Positions 1-9,311 of a stretch of 64,000 bases of DNA are shown here, in pieces. The stretch comes from Kordia aestuariivivens. GTDB taxonomy: Bacteria; Bacteroidota; Bacteroidia; Flavobacteriales; Flavobacteriaceae. The notes beneath the pieces are model-generated. The model worked only from the letters and a program-made list of their open reading frames with translations, ran no database searches and was not told the DNA's origin. The stretch lies in the NCBI RefSeq assembly GCF_014397005.1, contig NZ_JACGWS010000002.1:186001-250000 (forward strand), read 5' to 3'. The position numbers and the translations under genes were made by a program. Position 1 is the first letter of the stretch, and every line of letters starts with the position of its first letter.

Positions 1-1265
1 ACATACGCAGGTCCACGCCATGAACCGTTATCTTGCATTCCGCCATATACATTGTATGGAAACTCATTATCTACATTGATATGATAAAATTGTGCCACCG
101 GAAGATTCCCGATAAAACGCCAGGTTTGTCCACGATCTTTCGTGATATTCATTCCTCCATCATTTCCGTCAATCATGAATTTTCCATTCGTTGGATGAAT
201 CCACCATGCGTGATGATCAGGATGCACACCATTGTCTACGCCATACGCTGGCATTAACTGTTTGAAGTTTTTTCCGCCATCTTCAGAAACATTCACATAC
301 GTGAAAATTGTATATAATCTGTTTTCGTTTTGCGGATCTACGTAGATTTCAGAATAGTAAAAAGGACGATTTCCAATGCCAGGTTTGTCGCTTACTTTTG
401 TCCATTTGAACCCACCGTCAACACTTTTGTATAAAGCGTTTTTTTTAGCTTCTATTAAAGCATAAATAATATTTGGACTGCTTGGCGCGATGGCAATTCC
501 GATACGTCCGAGTTCACCTTTTGGTAACCCTTCTTTATCCGTTAGTTTTTTCCACGTTTTTCCACCATCGTGTGTAATGTGTAAACCTGAACCTTCACCA
601 CCCGATTTGAAAAACCACGGATCGCGTTTGTGTTCCCACATTGCCGCAATTAATTTGTTTGGATTTGTTGGATCCATCACTAAATCAGCTGCTCCAGTTT
701 TGTTATTTGCGAATAATATTTGTTTCCAAGTTTCGCCACCATCGGTTGTTTTGTAAACGCCACGTTCAGGATGTACGCCCCAAGGTGAACCAATTGCTGC
801 TACGTATACAACATCTGGATTTGTAGGATCAATAATCACGCGATGAATGTGACGTGTTTTTTCTAATCCCATGAGTTTCCAGTTTTTTCCGCCATCTAAA
901 GATTTGTAGATTCCGTAACCGCCATTGAGACTGTTTCTTGGATTTCCTTCTCCAGTTCCAACCCAAATTACACTTGGATTTGATTGTTGAATCGCAACAG
1001 CACCGACAGAAGCCGTAACTTCTTTATCGAAAAGTGGTTTCCATTTGATGCCGCCAGAAGTAGATTTCCAGAGTCCACCAGAAGCCGTTCCAACGTACAT
1101 GACATCAGGATCATTGGTCACAACATCAATAGCTGTCACACGTCCGCTCATGCCACCAGGACCAATATTACGCGGTTTCATGTTTTTTACCGTTTCCATA
1201 GAGAACTCTTGTGCAGAGACACTTAGCGCAGAAAAGGCGAGTAGTAGTAGGATTAGTTTTTTCAT
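1..1265 (-). CDS. sortilin/VPS10-like BNR-repeat exported protein (3' end outside window)
   Basis: The minus-strand frame is open from an ATG at 1265 to the window edge (421 codons), so the C-terminus is missing. It starts with a signal peptide ([19 protein letters not shown]) and then shows repeated Asp-box-like blades of the type DGGxxW/F (for example [27 protein letters not shown]). The sequence near the window edge, [10 protein letters not shown], is typical of the large Bacteroidota 'glycosyl hydrolase, sortilin-like' family, which is normally about 900-1100 residues. It is probably a secreted or periplasmic beta-propeller protein; the family has no firmly established activity. It is transcribed in the same direction as the amidohydrolase gene upstream of it, with a ~320-bp repeat-bearing spacer between them. 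Confidence 0.85.
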   Translation of the reverse strand, partial: MKKLILLLLAFSALSVSAQEFSMETVKNMKPRNIGPGGMSGRVTAIDVVTNDPDVMYVGTASGGLWKSTSGGIKWKPLFDKEVTASVGAVAIQQSNPSVIWVGTGEGNPRNSLNGGYGIYKSLDGGKNWKLMGLEKTRHIHRVIIDPTNPDVVYVAAIGSPWGVHPERGVYKTTDGGETWKQILFANNKTGAADLVMDPTNPNKLIAAMWEHKRDPWFFKSGGEGSGLHITHDGGKTWKKLTDKEGLPKGELGRIGIAIAPSSPNIIYALIEAKKNALYKSVDGGFKWTKVSDKPGIGNRPFYYSEIYVDPQNENRLYTIFTYVNVSEDGGKNFKQLMPAYGVDNGVHPDHHAWWIHPTNGKFMIDGNDGGMNITKDRGQTWRFIGNLPVAQFYHINVDNEFPYNVYGGMQDNGSWRGPAY

Positions 1266-1583
1266 TCTTAGGTTGGTTTTTGGTTCTTTGTTATTCGTTT
1301 TTTTATTGATTTGTCTTTTTGTTATTTCGTTTACACTGAGCATTATTGAAATCAAAATACATTTTGAATGAAAATACCTAGCGTAGCTATCGAAGTGTTG
1401 ACCTGTTGTATGTTGTCACATCGAGCGGAGTCGAGATGCTTAGATTATTAAAATCATTTAAAGTTTAATATGTAAAACTTCAAAGTACTTCTCGATACAA
1501 AATTCTATCGAATTTCACTCGAAGTGACGCTTAGTCAAACCTTTACATTTAAAATTTATAATTCAACATTTATCATTTCAAAA
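1266..1583. other. intergenic spacer with dispersed repeat
   Basis: No credible gene is seen. The spacer holds an inverted pair of the dispersed GTCACATCGAGCGGAGTCGAGA-type repeat. The rest is AT-rich and would carry the promoter of the downstream minus-strand gene. Confidence 0.6.
1415..1529. repeat. dispersed TCGAG-type inverted repeat, copy 1
   Basis: The left arm at 1415-1439 reads GTCACATCGAGCGGAGTCGA. The right arm at about 1487-1529 is inverted (its reverse complement begins GTCACTTCGAGTG). The same family recurs at 18833-18856 and 41429-41498. It behaves like a short palindromic interspersed element. Confidence 0.7.
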
Positions 1584-4500
1584 CTACTGGTGTCCCAAAT
1601 GACAACCACAGCCTGGTCTTGAAAAACTTTTAGATTCGTCATGCCACGGAAATGCTCCGTTGTATTTGCTGTTTTCCCAATAGAATTGTGAGCGATTTTT
1701 TGCTTCGTTTCCAACTTCGTTCATTGTTTCTGTATCGTACAAACGTCCGTTAATCATGGTGTGCGTAATACTTTCAGTATTTCTAATATTGTCTAAAGGA
1801 TTTTTATCTAGGATGATTAAATCGGCTAGTTTTCCAACTTTCAACGAACCAATATCGTTTCCTGCGCCAATGTATTCCGCTGGATTGATTGTTGCCGTTT
1901 TCAATGCTTCCATTGGCGACATTCCACCTTGTGCCATCATCCAAAGTTCCCAATGCGCGCCGAGTCCTTGCAATTGTCCATGCGCTCCAAGATTCACTTT
2001 TACACCTTTATCGGCTAATGCTTTTACCGTTTCAGATGTTAAAATGTGCCCGTTTTTATATTCTTCTTCTGGAATCATGGTACGATGTCTTGAGCGTGCA
2101 TCAATAATTCCTCTTGGTGTATATTTTAATAGTTTTTCGTTTTCCCAAACATTCGTTTTTTGATACCAATAGTATTCACCGTTGATGCCACCATAATTTA
2201 CAATTAAAGTTGGCGTGTAGCCAGTTTTACTATTTCCCCACAATTCTAATACATCTTTATATACAGGCGAAACAGGAATGTTGTGTTCTACGCCAGTATG
2301 TCCGTCCATAATCATCGTCATGTTGTGATAGAATGTTGATCCGCCTTCTGGAACGACAAAAATTCCTTCTTCACGCGCTGCTTGTAATATTTGTTGACGT
2401 TGCTCACGTCGTGGTTGATTGTAGCTTTTTACAGATAAGGCGCCAAATGCTTTTGTACGTCTGATTGATGAACGTGCATCTTCCAAATTGTTGACAACAG
2501 CTTTGAAATCGCCATCAGCTCCGTATAAGATAAATCCGGTAGAGTAGAGTCGTGGACCCACTAACGTACCGTTCTTTACTAATTCTGATAATGCAAAAAC
2601 AGTTTCCGTATTTGCAGATGGATCGTGTGCTGTGGTTACTCCAAACGCTAAGTTTGCGTAGAATTGCCAATGTTTTTGTGTGGTTAATCCATAGCGGAAT
2701 GCGCCAATGTGTGCGTGCGCATCAACCATTCCGGGCATGATGGTTTTTCCTGTCATGTCGTAGGTTTTCGTTCCGCTTGGAACTCTTACATCAGCCGCTT
2801 TTCCAATGGCTTCAATGCGATTGTCTTTTACGAGAATTGTTCCTTTTTCAATTACTTCTTCATTATCCATCGTGATGATTCTCGCATTTAAGAATGCAAT
2901 TCGTCCACTTGGTTTGTCTGTTTTTAACTTTAGATTGATCTTGATTCCTTCCGTAGTTAATTCAGGAGTTTTTTCGGGTGAACCGTCTAAATAGGTAAAT
3001 CTATTTTTGATTTCATTTGAAAAGTATTCGTTTCCTAGTGTCCACATCACTTTTTTGCTATTTGCCGACCAATGTAAATTTACACCAGCATCTTTCGCAA
3101 TTTGAGCCACAGGAAATGCTTTTGTTTTGTTGTCTAAGTTTACCGTTTGACCTGTTACAATCATTGGCGCAACATACGCTTTGTGCAATTGTGAAAAGGC
3201 AATCCATTTGTTGTCTGGACTTGGCACCAATCTGTTTGCATATTTTGACGTAAAGTGCGTGCGTTTGTCGTTTCCTTGAAGATTCACGCTGTGTAACGAT
3301 TTGGTTAGGTTTCCAAAATACGTTCCACCAGTTTGAATGAAAATTCGTGTTCCATCTGCTGAAAAGATAGGATATTCACCTTGTTGCGTAACTAATTTTG
3401 AATCGCTGCCATTCGCTTTCATCGTGTAGATTCCAGCATTTTTAGCAAATGTAAATCCTTGATCGCTGTTTCCGCGTTCTTTTCGGTATACGATATGAGT
3501 TCCATCTGGAGAAAACGAAGGCGTTCTGTAACTTCCTTTGTCAGAAGTTAGTTGCGAAGAACTTCCACCATTAATAGAAACTTTTCGAACCGAACCTAAG
3601 TTTAGATCATTCCAAGTCACATATACAATTTCTTTTCCATCAGGCGAAAAACTAGGCTCTGATTCAAAGTCAGTTCCGTTGGTTACTCTTTTCGGCGTTC
3701 CGTTTGGTAAGTTTTTCTTCCATAAATAACCAACTGCATTGAATACAACGGTTTTTCCATCGGGAGAAGTCACTGCTTGTCGAATTACTTTCGCATCAAA
3801 TGTATCTGGTGAAACAGGCGTATCAAACGAAATCGCTTCTGCAATTTTAATCGTAGCGTTTACCTTGAAAGGAATGTTGGTTACTTTTAAGGAATTGATA
3901 TCAATTTTGTGAATTTTTCCACCAGCCCAAAACACAATTTCGTTGTTATTCGGCATCCAACTAAAGTTTGGATAGACACCAAATATTGCCCACGCTTCTT
4001 GCTGATCTTTGTCTAAAGCATCAAATAAAGGCCATTCTTCGCCCGTTATTAAATCGTGGAGATATAAAACAGATTTTGTACGAACTCTTTTGATGAACGC
4101 AAGTTTTTTTCCATCTTTTGATATTTGAGGACGCGATGCGCCACCAGGTCCGCCAGTAACTCGTGTTGTTTTTCCTGTTTGAAAATCGTAGCGTTTGATG
4201 ACATAGATTTGCTTGTTTGGATCTTTGTTGTATTGAAACGCTCCACCCGAATACATATCTTCACTGTAATATAAGTAGCGACCGTCTGGTGAAACAGAAG
4301 GTTCGTTGACGTCTTGTTGTGAGTTTTTCTTTTTCGTTAGTTGCAAACCAGATCCGCCAGTGATGTGATATTGCCACATTTCTCCTGCACCAAGTGATCT
4401 TCCAGAGGTAAAGTGCTTTCGGGTAACAAACGAATTTCCATCGGGCATCCACGTAGAGTTGTTTAAGAGGCGAAAACTTTCTTTCGTAATTTGTTTCGCA

Positions 4501-4874
4501 TCAGAACCATCCGCATTCATCACCCAAATGTTATCGCCGCCGCCAGCATCACTTGTAAATAGAATTTTGGAACCATCGGGACTGAAATGTGGTTGTACTT
4601 CAAACGGAATTCCTGTGCGTAAAACGTTGGCATTTCCGCCAGAAATTGGCATGCTATAAATATCACCTAACAGATCAAATACAATGGTTTTTCCGTCTGG
4701 ACTTACGTCCAAATTCATCCATGTACCTTCGGTTGTGGTAAATTTGTGGTCTTTATAATTGAAGTCTCCTTTAGGGTTGGAAACGTCCCATTTTTCAGTT
4801 TCTTTTTTGTCTTGTGCAAGCGCACTGCAAACGAAGAATAATCCCAAAAGGATAGAAAGATTGGCTTTTAACAT
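1584..4874 (-). CDS. exported PD40 beta-propeller / amidohydrolase family protein
   Basis: This 1096-residue protein begins with a signal peptide (MLKANLSILLGLFFVCSALAQ). Residues ~45-620 carry TolB/PD40-type propeller repeats (SPDGKTIVF, SPDGSKILF, SPDGRYLYY, SPDGKEIVY). The C-terminal half is an amidohydrolase: an N-terminal beta-sandwich piece (ARIITMDNEEVIEKG), the metal-binding motif VDAHAHIG at about residue 716-722, and a C-terminal GKLADLIILDKNPL strand. Such fusions in Bacteroidota are annotated as amidohydrolases or imidazolonepropionase-like hydrolases and probably act on an oligopeptide or cyclic amide in the periplasm; the substrate is unknown. The tail ends in an unusual Cys/His-rich PGCGCHLGHQ. 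The start is supported by the signal peptide. Confidence 0.9.
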   Translation of the reverse strand: MLKANLSILLGLFFVCSALAQDKKETEKWDVSNPKGDFNYKDHKFTTTEGTWMNLDVSPDGKTIVFDLLGDIYSMPISGGNANVLRTGIPFEVQPHFSPDGSKILFTSDAGGGDNIWVMNADGSDAKQITKESFRLLNNSTWMPDGNSFVTRKHFTSGRSLGAGEMWQYHITGGSGLQLTKKKNSQQDVNEPSVSPDGRYLYYSEDMYSGGAFQYNKDPNKQIYVIKRYDFQTGKTTRVTGGPGGASRPQISKDGKKLAFIKRVRTKSVLYLHDLITGEEWPLFDALDKDQQEAWAIFGVYPNFSWMPNNNEIVFWAGGKIHKIDINSLKVTNIPFKVNATIKIAEAISFDTPVSPDTFDAKVIRQAVTSPDGKTVVFNAVGYLWKKNLPNGTPKRVTNGTDFESEPSFSPDGKEIVYVTWNDLNLGSVRKVSINGGSSSQLTSDKGSYRTPSFSPDGTHIVYRKERGNSDQGFTFAKNAGIYTMKANGSDSKLVTQQGEYPIFSADGTRIFIQTGGTYFGNLTKSLHSVNLQGNDKRTHFTSKYANRLVPSPDNKWIAFSQLHKAYVAPMIVTGQTVNLDNKTKAFPVAQIAKDAGVNLHWSANSKKVMWTLGNEYFSNEIKNRFTYLDGSPEKTPELTTEGIKINLKLKTDKPSGRIAFLNARIITMDNEEVIEKGTILVKDNRIEAIGKAADVRVPSGTKTYDMTGKTIMPGMVDAHAHIGAFRYGLTTQKHWQFYANLAFGVTTAHDPSANTETVFALSELVKNGTLVGPRLYSTGFILYGADGDFKAVVNNLEDARSSIRRTKAFGALSVKSYNQPRREQRQQILQAAREEGIFVVPEGGSTFYHNMTMIMDGHTGVEHNIPVSPVYKDVLELWGNSKTGYTPTLIVNYGGINGEYYWYQKTNVWENEKLLKYTPRGIIDARSRHRTMIPEEEYKNGHILTSETVKALADKGVKVNLGAHGQLQGLGAHWELWMMAQGGMSPMEALKTATINPAEYIGAGNDIGSLKVGKLADLIILDKNPLDNIRNTESITHTMINGRLYDTETMNEVGNEAKNRSQFYWENSKYNGAFPWHDESKSFSRPGCGCHLGHQ

Positions 4875-5270
4875 TTGGTTGTTGATTTAGCTTTCTAAAT
4901 TAGCCAATATAATGTTAATATTTCTTAAAAGAGTGTTAAGGTGTTTCGGGAAAGTCTTAAAAATAGGGCGTCTCTGACATATTGCAACAGATTCTTTTTG
5001 GATTGTGAAATTTTATGTTCTTTTTTTATGATTTTGGAGCTTAATTTTAATGATTGTAATTGAGTTTTTAATTTTCTTTTGCTTTGCTCGCACAAAGAAA
5101 AGAAACAAAAGAAAGTGCGCTTTTTCCAGAGGTGTTTTTAGCTTTCTCTTCGGAAAGCTAAAACCGCAATCATTTTTCTAAATTTTTTCCAAGGCTTCAA
5201 AAATTCTTAACGAAAAATGTTTGCTACACTGCGGAAAAAGAATCCGTAGCGTATTTTTTATCAGGCTTTT
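4875..5270. other. intergenic spacer with long 3' repeat
   Basis: No gene is seen. The left part is the upstream region of the amidohydrolase gene. The right part (about 5075-5250) is a copy of the ~170-bp repeat described separately. Confidence 0.6.
5075..5250 (-). repeat. ~170-bp 3'-associated repeat, copy 1 (uninterrupted)
   Basis: The sequence runs from TTTGCTCGCACAAAGAAAAG to CTGCGGAAAAAGAATCCG and matches 15806-15978 and 25222-25515 closely. It contains the hairpin AGCTTTCTCTTCGGAAAGCT. It ends about 20 bp from the stop codon of the DUF2306-like gene, that is, in the 3' region of that minus-strand gene. Confidence 0.8.
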
Positions 5271-5912
5271 TTAATTAGTTTTTCCAGTCTTCTTCTTAAG
5301 TTTTCTAAACCAATAAGTCATATAGGCAACTCCAAACACACTTGGTGTGAGCCAACCAGCAATTCCGGGAATGAATTGATTAACGACAATAAACGCTGTT
5401 ACTGCGGAAATGTATCCGCCGAGCATTTTACCGATGTGCATTTTGAGCCAATCTTTTCGGAGTTTTTTAGGGTTTTTGAACAGCATGAAATCTCTCGTAG
5501 CGAATATAATTCCGACCGTTCCAAAAATTGCTAATACAATATTGAGTTTCCCTATTAATAGTAACGGATAGATTATCATGACGATTCCTGTAGCAATCAT
5601 GGATGCAGAAACAATTTTGTCTATCAATAGTTTTGGATTTGGCTTTTTGAATCGTAATGCGCGATATCCTGTGATGATAAAGTACGAACTAAATAATCCG
5701 ATGGTGAATAGAAATGGATTTTCATGTTTTGGTAAAACTGCAATGACTAACGCAGACAATGCAGAAAACAACATTGTATAATAAAATACAATTCCTGATT
5801 TTTTATGATAGTTTCCACCTTTCTTGGTTATTATCGCAATGAATCCTGCGATGAAGGCAATTCCACCAAGTGTGGCATGTATATAGATCAGGTAAGTTGC
5901 AAATGTGTCCAT
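5271..5912 (-). CDS. DUF2306-like integral membrane protein
   Basis: A 213-residue protein with about six to seven hydrophobic helices (for example GGIAFIAGFIAII, GIVFYYTMLFSALSALVIAVL, MIATGIVMIIYPLLLIG). A histidine sits near the start of the first helix (YIHATLGG) and another near the last helices (KMHIGKMLGGYI), as in DUF2306-type membrane proteins, which resemble di-haem or quinone-binding helical bundles. I chose the ATG at 5912 because the longer reading starts on a TTG at 5936. Function is unknown. A ~170-bp repeat follows its stop codon. Confidence 0.75.
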   Translation of the reverse strand: MDTFATYLIYIHATLGGIAFIAGFIAIITKKGGNYHKKSGIVFYYTMLFSALSALVIAVLPKHENPFLFTIGLFSSYFIITGYRALRFKKPNPKLLIDKIVSASMIATGIVMIIYPLLLIGKLNIVLAIFGTVGIIFATRDFMLFKNPKKLRKDWLKMHIGKMLGGYISAVTAFIVVNQFIPGIAGWLTPSVFGVAYMTYWFRKLKKKTGKTN

Positions 5913-6021
5913 TGAGTTATTTTTATCAAATGTCAATGGTTGTGTATCGTTTAGAAATTTTTCATTACTGAACTGAAGGATTTGATTGCTGAATTGTTTT
6001 AGTCAAATACTAAGTTGAAGT

Positions 6022-6279
6022 TTATTTAGGATAATTTATCCCTAACCAAATCATAAAACTTCCCATAATGATGAGTATTATGATAGAACCATAGAATAAT
6101 CCCCAACCTATTTTCTTAAAACTATTTTTAGCAAAGAATTTTAATAAAAAACCACAAATCAGACAGATAGTATAAATTGTAATTATTAGACTAAAATCAT
6201 CTAATAATTTGAAAACCCATAAAATTGAAATGTGAACTATTAGAGTTAATGCAAATGATATTTTAGATATATTAACCAT
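6022..6279 (-). CDS. small hypothetical membrane protein
   Basis: An 85-residue protein with three predicted membrane helices (ISFALTLIVHISILWVF, LIITIYTICLICGFLLKFF, GLFYGSIIILIIMGSFMIWLG). The ATG at 6279 is preferred to the TTG one codon earlier. It starts 17 bp after the stop of the 180-residue gene upstream on the same strand, so the two are probably co-transcribed. I do not recognise the family. Confidence 0.6.
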   Translation of the reverse strand: MVNISKISFALTLIVHISILWVFKLLDDFSLIITIYTICLICGFLLKFFAKNSFKKIGWGLFYGSIIILIIMGSFMIWLGINYPK

Positions 6280-6296
6280 CAATTATTATAAAGTTT

Positions 6297-6839
6297 TTAG
6301 TTTTCTAATTCGTCTCTAATTATTTTATGACTGTTTTTACGCTCTTTTTTAATCCTATCAGATTTATCTTTTGCAGCATGTTCGTTTTTATCAGATTCAA
6401 ACCAGATATGACTTTCGGTTAATCGAGAACCTTGTTTTATCATAATTCCGTTGTATGGACAATCTTCATATCCACAATTATGCTTTGAGTATTCTCCAAA
6501 ATTTCGATGTTTAATTTTCTTTTTGGAGAGTATTTTTTCTTGGTTTATTCGAATATCGTCCCAAACTTTTTGTATATCAGCTTGTGTCATTTCTTTTCCA
6601 AGTGTCGTTAAGTCAAAATAGGTTTTAGGATCTTTTAGCTGATAAAAGTCGAACGTTTTTCCGAAAATAGTATTTGCGTAATCTCTTATTTCAATTCGGT
6701 CATTTAGTGTGAGTTTCTCATTTTCACAAATAGAACGATACATTCCTAAGGTATTAAAGTCAGTATATTTTTTATGGTTGTCTATGAAATGAAAATAGTC
6801 ACTTTTATTAAGTTGATTGAATTTTTTTTCGATTTTCAT
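6297..6839 (-). CDS. hypothetical cytoplasmic protein
   Basis: A 180-residue, highly charged protein with no signal peptide or membrane segment. The C-terminal third has a small Cys/His cluster (HNCGYEDCPYNG, then SHIWF) that could bind a metal, and ends in a Lys/Arg/Glu-rich helix. It is probably co-transcribed with the small membrane protein downstream. Family not recognised. Confidence 0.65.
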   Translation of the reverse strand: MKIEKKFNQLNKSDYFHFIDNHKKYTDFNTLGMYRSICENEKLTLNDRIEIRDYANTIFGKTFDFYQLKDPKTYFDLTTLGKEMTQADIQKVWDDIRINQEKILSKKKIKHRNFGEYSKHNCGYEDCPYNGIMIKQGSRLTESHIWFESDKNEHAAKDKSDRIKKERKNSHKIIRDELEN

Positions 6840-6938
6840 TTTTTAGATAAAGTGATGTTTGTGAATGATTTAGTTGCGAAAGGACTAAGATAATAAAAAG
6901 AAACAGAGATGATCTTTCAACTCTTTCTGCAATTAGTT

Positions 6939-7391
6939 TTAGATACTCCAACTAAAGCGTTCTTTGTTTTTAGAAGTTGCACCCAATCTTTTGTAAAACC
7001 GAATGGCGTTGGTATTAAAATTAGGCGTTTGCCATTGGATGATAGTACATTCCTCATTTTTAGCATACGCTTTGATTTCTTCCATTAACTGTAACCCTAA
7101 ACCTTGATTTCTGGTTTTATCTTTCATAAATAAACAGTCCAAATATACATAGTGATTGGCATCCCAAGTGGAAAACTGTTTTATGAATGTTGCATATCCT
7201 ACAAGTTCTTGGTTTGCTTCCACAACAAGACATTTTACACTATTTTCAGAAATGAACAAGTGTTTTTTTAGCAGTTCTGCTTTTCCATCAGCGTCATAAC
7301 TAGCTTGTTCAAATTCGGCATGAGCCGCACATAATTCTATAATTTGTGGAATGTCTTCTTTTTTTGCAAATCGAATGTTATAGGTCGTCAT
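6939..7391 (-). CDS. GNAT family N-acetyltransferase
   Basis: A 150-residue protein with the GNAT layout: N-terminal strand and helix (IRFAKKEDIPQIIELC), central strand (YVYLDCLFMKDKTRNQGLGLQLMEEIKAYA, holding the acetyl-CoA pyrophosphate loop R/QxxGxG/L) and C-terminal WQTPNFNTNAIRFYKRLGA. It should transfer an acetyl group from acetyl-CoA to an amine; the substrate cannot be told from sequence. Its ATG overlaps the stop of the gene upstream by one base (TAATG), which implies translational coupling. Confidence 0.85.
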   Translation of the reverse strand: MTTYNIRFAKKEDIPQIIELCAAHAEFEQASYDADGKAELLKKHLFISENSVKCLVVEANQELVGYATFIKQFSTWDANHYVYLDCLFMKDKTRNQGLGLQLMEEIKAYAKNEECTIIQWQTPNFNTNAIRFYKRLGATSKNKERFSWSI

Positions 7392-7852
7392 TATAGTTTT
7401 GTGTTTATATGATCTTCCAAATAGGCGGTATAATTCGGGTTTTCATGTTGTTTTAGTATGTGTTTGATCCAAGAAAGACGTTCAAAATTTATGATTTCAA
7501 ATTCCCAAATACAAGGAGCAATTCCGTCACCTGAAATAAGTTGAAATTCGATTTCCCCTTTTTTTGGTGTTAAAAAAATGTGTGTATTCATCATGTTTAT
7601 TCCAACCCACCAATTTATGAGCGAAAAGATGCCTTCGGTACCAGCATGCAGAATTAAGAACCCTATGTTATTATGACTTGCGTCAAAACTATTCTCTTTT
7701 TCTAACCAACTTGGAAGCTGTGAGATAGCGTTTTTGTAAAATTCTGGATGATTGAATTCATCTTCTTTTGAAATCGTGTAAACCTTTATTTTCCATTGTG
7801 CAATAGTAACAACTTCTACAAATGAAATGGTTCTTGGTTGGTGTTTTTGCAT
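7391..7852 (-). CDS. hypothetical protein coupled to the acetyltransferase
   Basis: A 153-residue soluble protein with no clear motif; Trp-rich (QLPSWLEKE, LINWWVGI, SWIKHIL). Its stop codon overlaps the start of the GNAT gene, so the two are almost certainly made from one mRNA and may act together. Family not recognised. Confidence 0.7.
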   Translation of the reverse strand: MQKHQPRTISFVEVVTIAQWKIKVYTISKEDEFNHPEFYKNAISQLPSWLEKENSFDASHNNIGFLILHAGTEGIFSLINWWVGINMMNTHIFLTPKKGEIEFQLISGDGIAPCIWEFEIINFERLSWIKHILKQHENPNYTAYLEDHINTKL

Positions 7853-7873
7853 GATTTTCGGTTATCGTTTGGT

Positions 7874-8749
7874 TTATTGTTTTAATTCAGATTCAATGTC
7901 AACCCATTTCACGGACCATTTCGTTTCAGAATTTCCTGTTGTAAAGAACAAAAATTTATTGTCTGGTGTTACATACGGATTTCCTTGTCCGTTTGTATTG
8001 ATGTCAGCATTCAGTTTTTTAGTGTTATTCCATCCGCCATTTCCGTCACTAAAGCTAATCATCAGTTCAAGTGGATCGCCGATAGCAGCAAAAATTAGGT
8101 AATCTTCTTTAGGAGAAATGTAGGGCGTACATCTTCCTGCTTTTGCATTATCTGAAATTGATGTCTTTTCTGCATTACTATAGTTTCCATTTATGAGTGT
8201 TGCATGATAAATGTCCATTTCGCTATAATCCAAATTACTCACATGAAAATATAACGTTCCAGCATTTGTAATTGTAGGATGAGAAACTAATTTATTTCGC
8301 AAGTTAGGAATGTCTACAAATATTGGTTCTTGCCATTTTCCATTCACTTTGTCCGATTTCCAAATATGCCAAGTTTGTGGTATTCCAGGAATGTTAACTG
8401 GGCGTGTTGAGCTAAAATAAAGCGAGTTTCCATCAGGAGAAAAACTCATTCCATGTTCATTGTATTGACTGTCAAAAAAGGCATTCGTTGGTTCTGACCA
8501 TTTTCCATTGTGCTTTTTAATTACATATACATTGAATTGTTCAAAATTTTGATCAGAAATCGTATAATAGTATGCGTCTAAATCGGGAGAAAATATTCCT
8601 TTATGAATTAATTTATTTTCAGGAACCAGCTGTTGTTTAAAATCAATTGGGATATTGTTTGGAACTTCATTCACTAAAAATTTAGTTTTAGGATTCTCAC
8701 AACTCATAATCACTGCAGTTAAAAGTAATATTGTTAATCGTTTTTTCAT
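7874..8749 (-). CDS. PD40/TolB-like beta-propeller lipoprotein
   Basis: A 291-residue protein with a lipoprotein signal peptide (lipobox around VIMSC, Cys17). The rest is made of PD40 repeats (FSPDLDAYYYT, FSPDGNSLYFSS, YISPKEDYLIFA, YVTPDNKFLFFTTG), the WD40-like propeller seen in TolB and OmpA-associated lipoproteins. It is likely tethered to the membrane, facing the periplasm or outside. Its ligand is unknown. The gene ends 21 bp before the 153-residue protein gene on the same strand. Confidence 0.8.
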   Translation of the reverse strand: MKKRLTILLLTAVIMSCENPKTKFLVNEVPNNIPIDFKQQLVPENKLIHKGIFSPDLDAYYYTISDQNFEQFNVYVIKKHNGKWSEPTNAFFDSQYNEHGMSFSPDGNSLYFSSTRPVNIPGIPQTWHIWKSDKVNGKWQEPIFVDIPNLRNKLVSHPTITNAGTLYFHVSNLDYSEMDIYHATLINGNYSNAEKTSISDNAKAGRCTPYISPKEDYLIFAAIGDPLELMISFSDGNGGWNNTKKLNADINTNGQGNPYVTPDNKFLFFTTGNSETKWSVKWVDIESELKQ

Positions 8750-8901
8750 TCATCTAATTAATATCAACATACAGAATCCCGCATATTTTTAGTTTGGCTA
8801 TCGTTAAAAACCGAAGCTAACAGTTTCTTAACTAAAAACCAAAATCATTCGGAGTGTTTTTGTATAATTCTAATTGACTAAACATTAGGGTGTTTTTACC
8901 C

Positions 8902-8932
8902 TTGAAAATCTATCATAAAGCGGCTACTTTTA
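8902..8932 (+). promoter_or_regulatory. predicted Bacteroidota-type promoter for the oxidase-nuclease-CHAT operon
   Basis: A TTG (8902-8904) is followed after 20 bases by TACTTTTA (8925-8932), close to the Bacteroidota sigma-A consensus (TTG, ~19-20 bases, TAnnTTTG). It lies 20 bp upstream of the first ATG of the operon at 8952. Confidence 0.5.
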
Positions 8933-8951
8933 TACATAAATTGAAATAGGT

Positions 8952-9305
8952 ATGAAGTCAATAAATAAAACGTTCGTGAAATGGAGCATTACTATTATAA
9001 TATGCTGCTTATTTTCATCTTGTTATAGTGTGCGATTAAAGAATGTATATGGAGATCCAATGCCAGATCCTGTAAGTGATAGAACTGATTTTTATCGCAT
9101 GCAAAAAGTACAGGAAATAGATACTGTAATCACGATTAAAGTAACCGATAAAGATTTTACAATGTTGCTCAAAGAATGCGGAACTGCTGGAATTCATACC
9201 GTAGAATATAGAAATACGTTTGGTGGCGTTTTGTTAAGTGCCGTAACGTTTGGACGAAAGCGAAGAGTTCGCGTGAAATATGTATGTATGAAACCTACTA
9301 ATTAA
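8952..9305 (+). CDS. small hypothetical lipoprotein, first gene of the CHAT operon
   Basis: A 117-residue protein with a signal peptide and lipobox (LFSSC, Cys ~24). The mature part has two more cysteines (KECGTAG and YVCMKP) and ends in a basic strand (FGRKRRVRVKYVC). Family not recognised. It is only 6 bp upstream of the FAD-linked oxidase, so it is probably the leading gene of the five-gene operon 8952-13981. Confidence 0.7.
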   Translation: MKSINKTFVKWSITIIICCLFSSCYSVRLKNVYGDPMPDPVSDRTDFYRMQKVQEIDTVITIKVTDKDFTMLLKECGTAGIHTVEYRNTFGGVLLSAVTFGRKRRVRVKYVCMKPTN

Positions 9306-9311
9306 AGAATC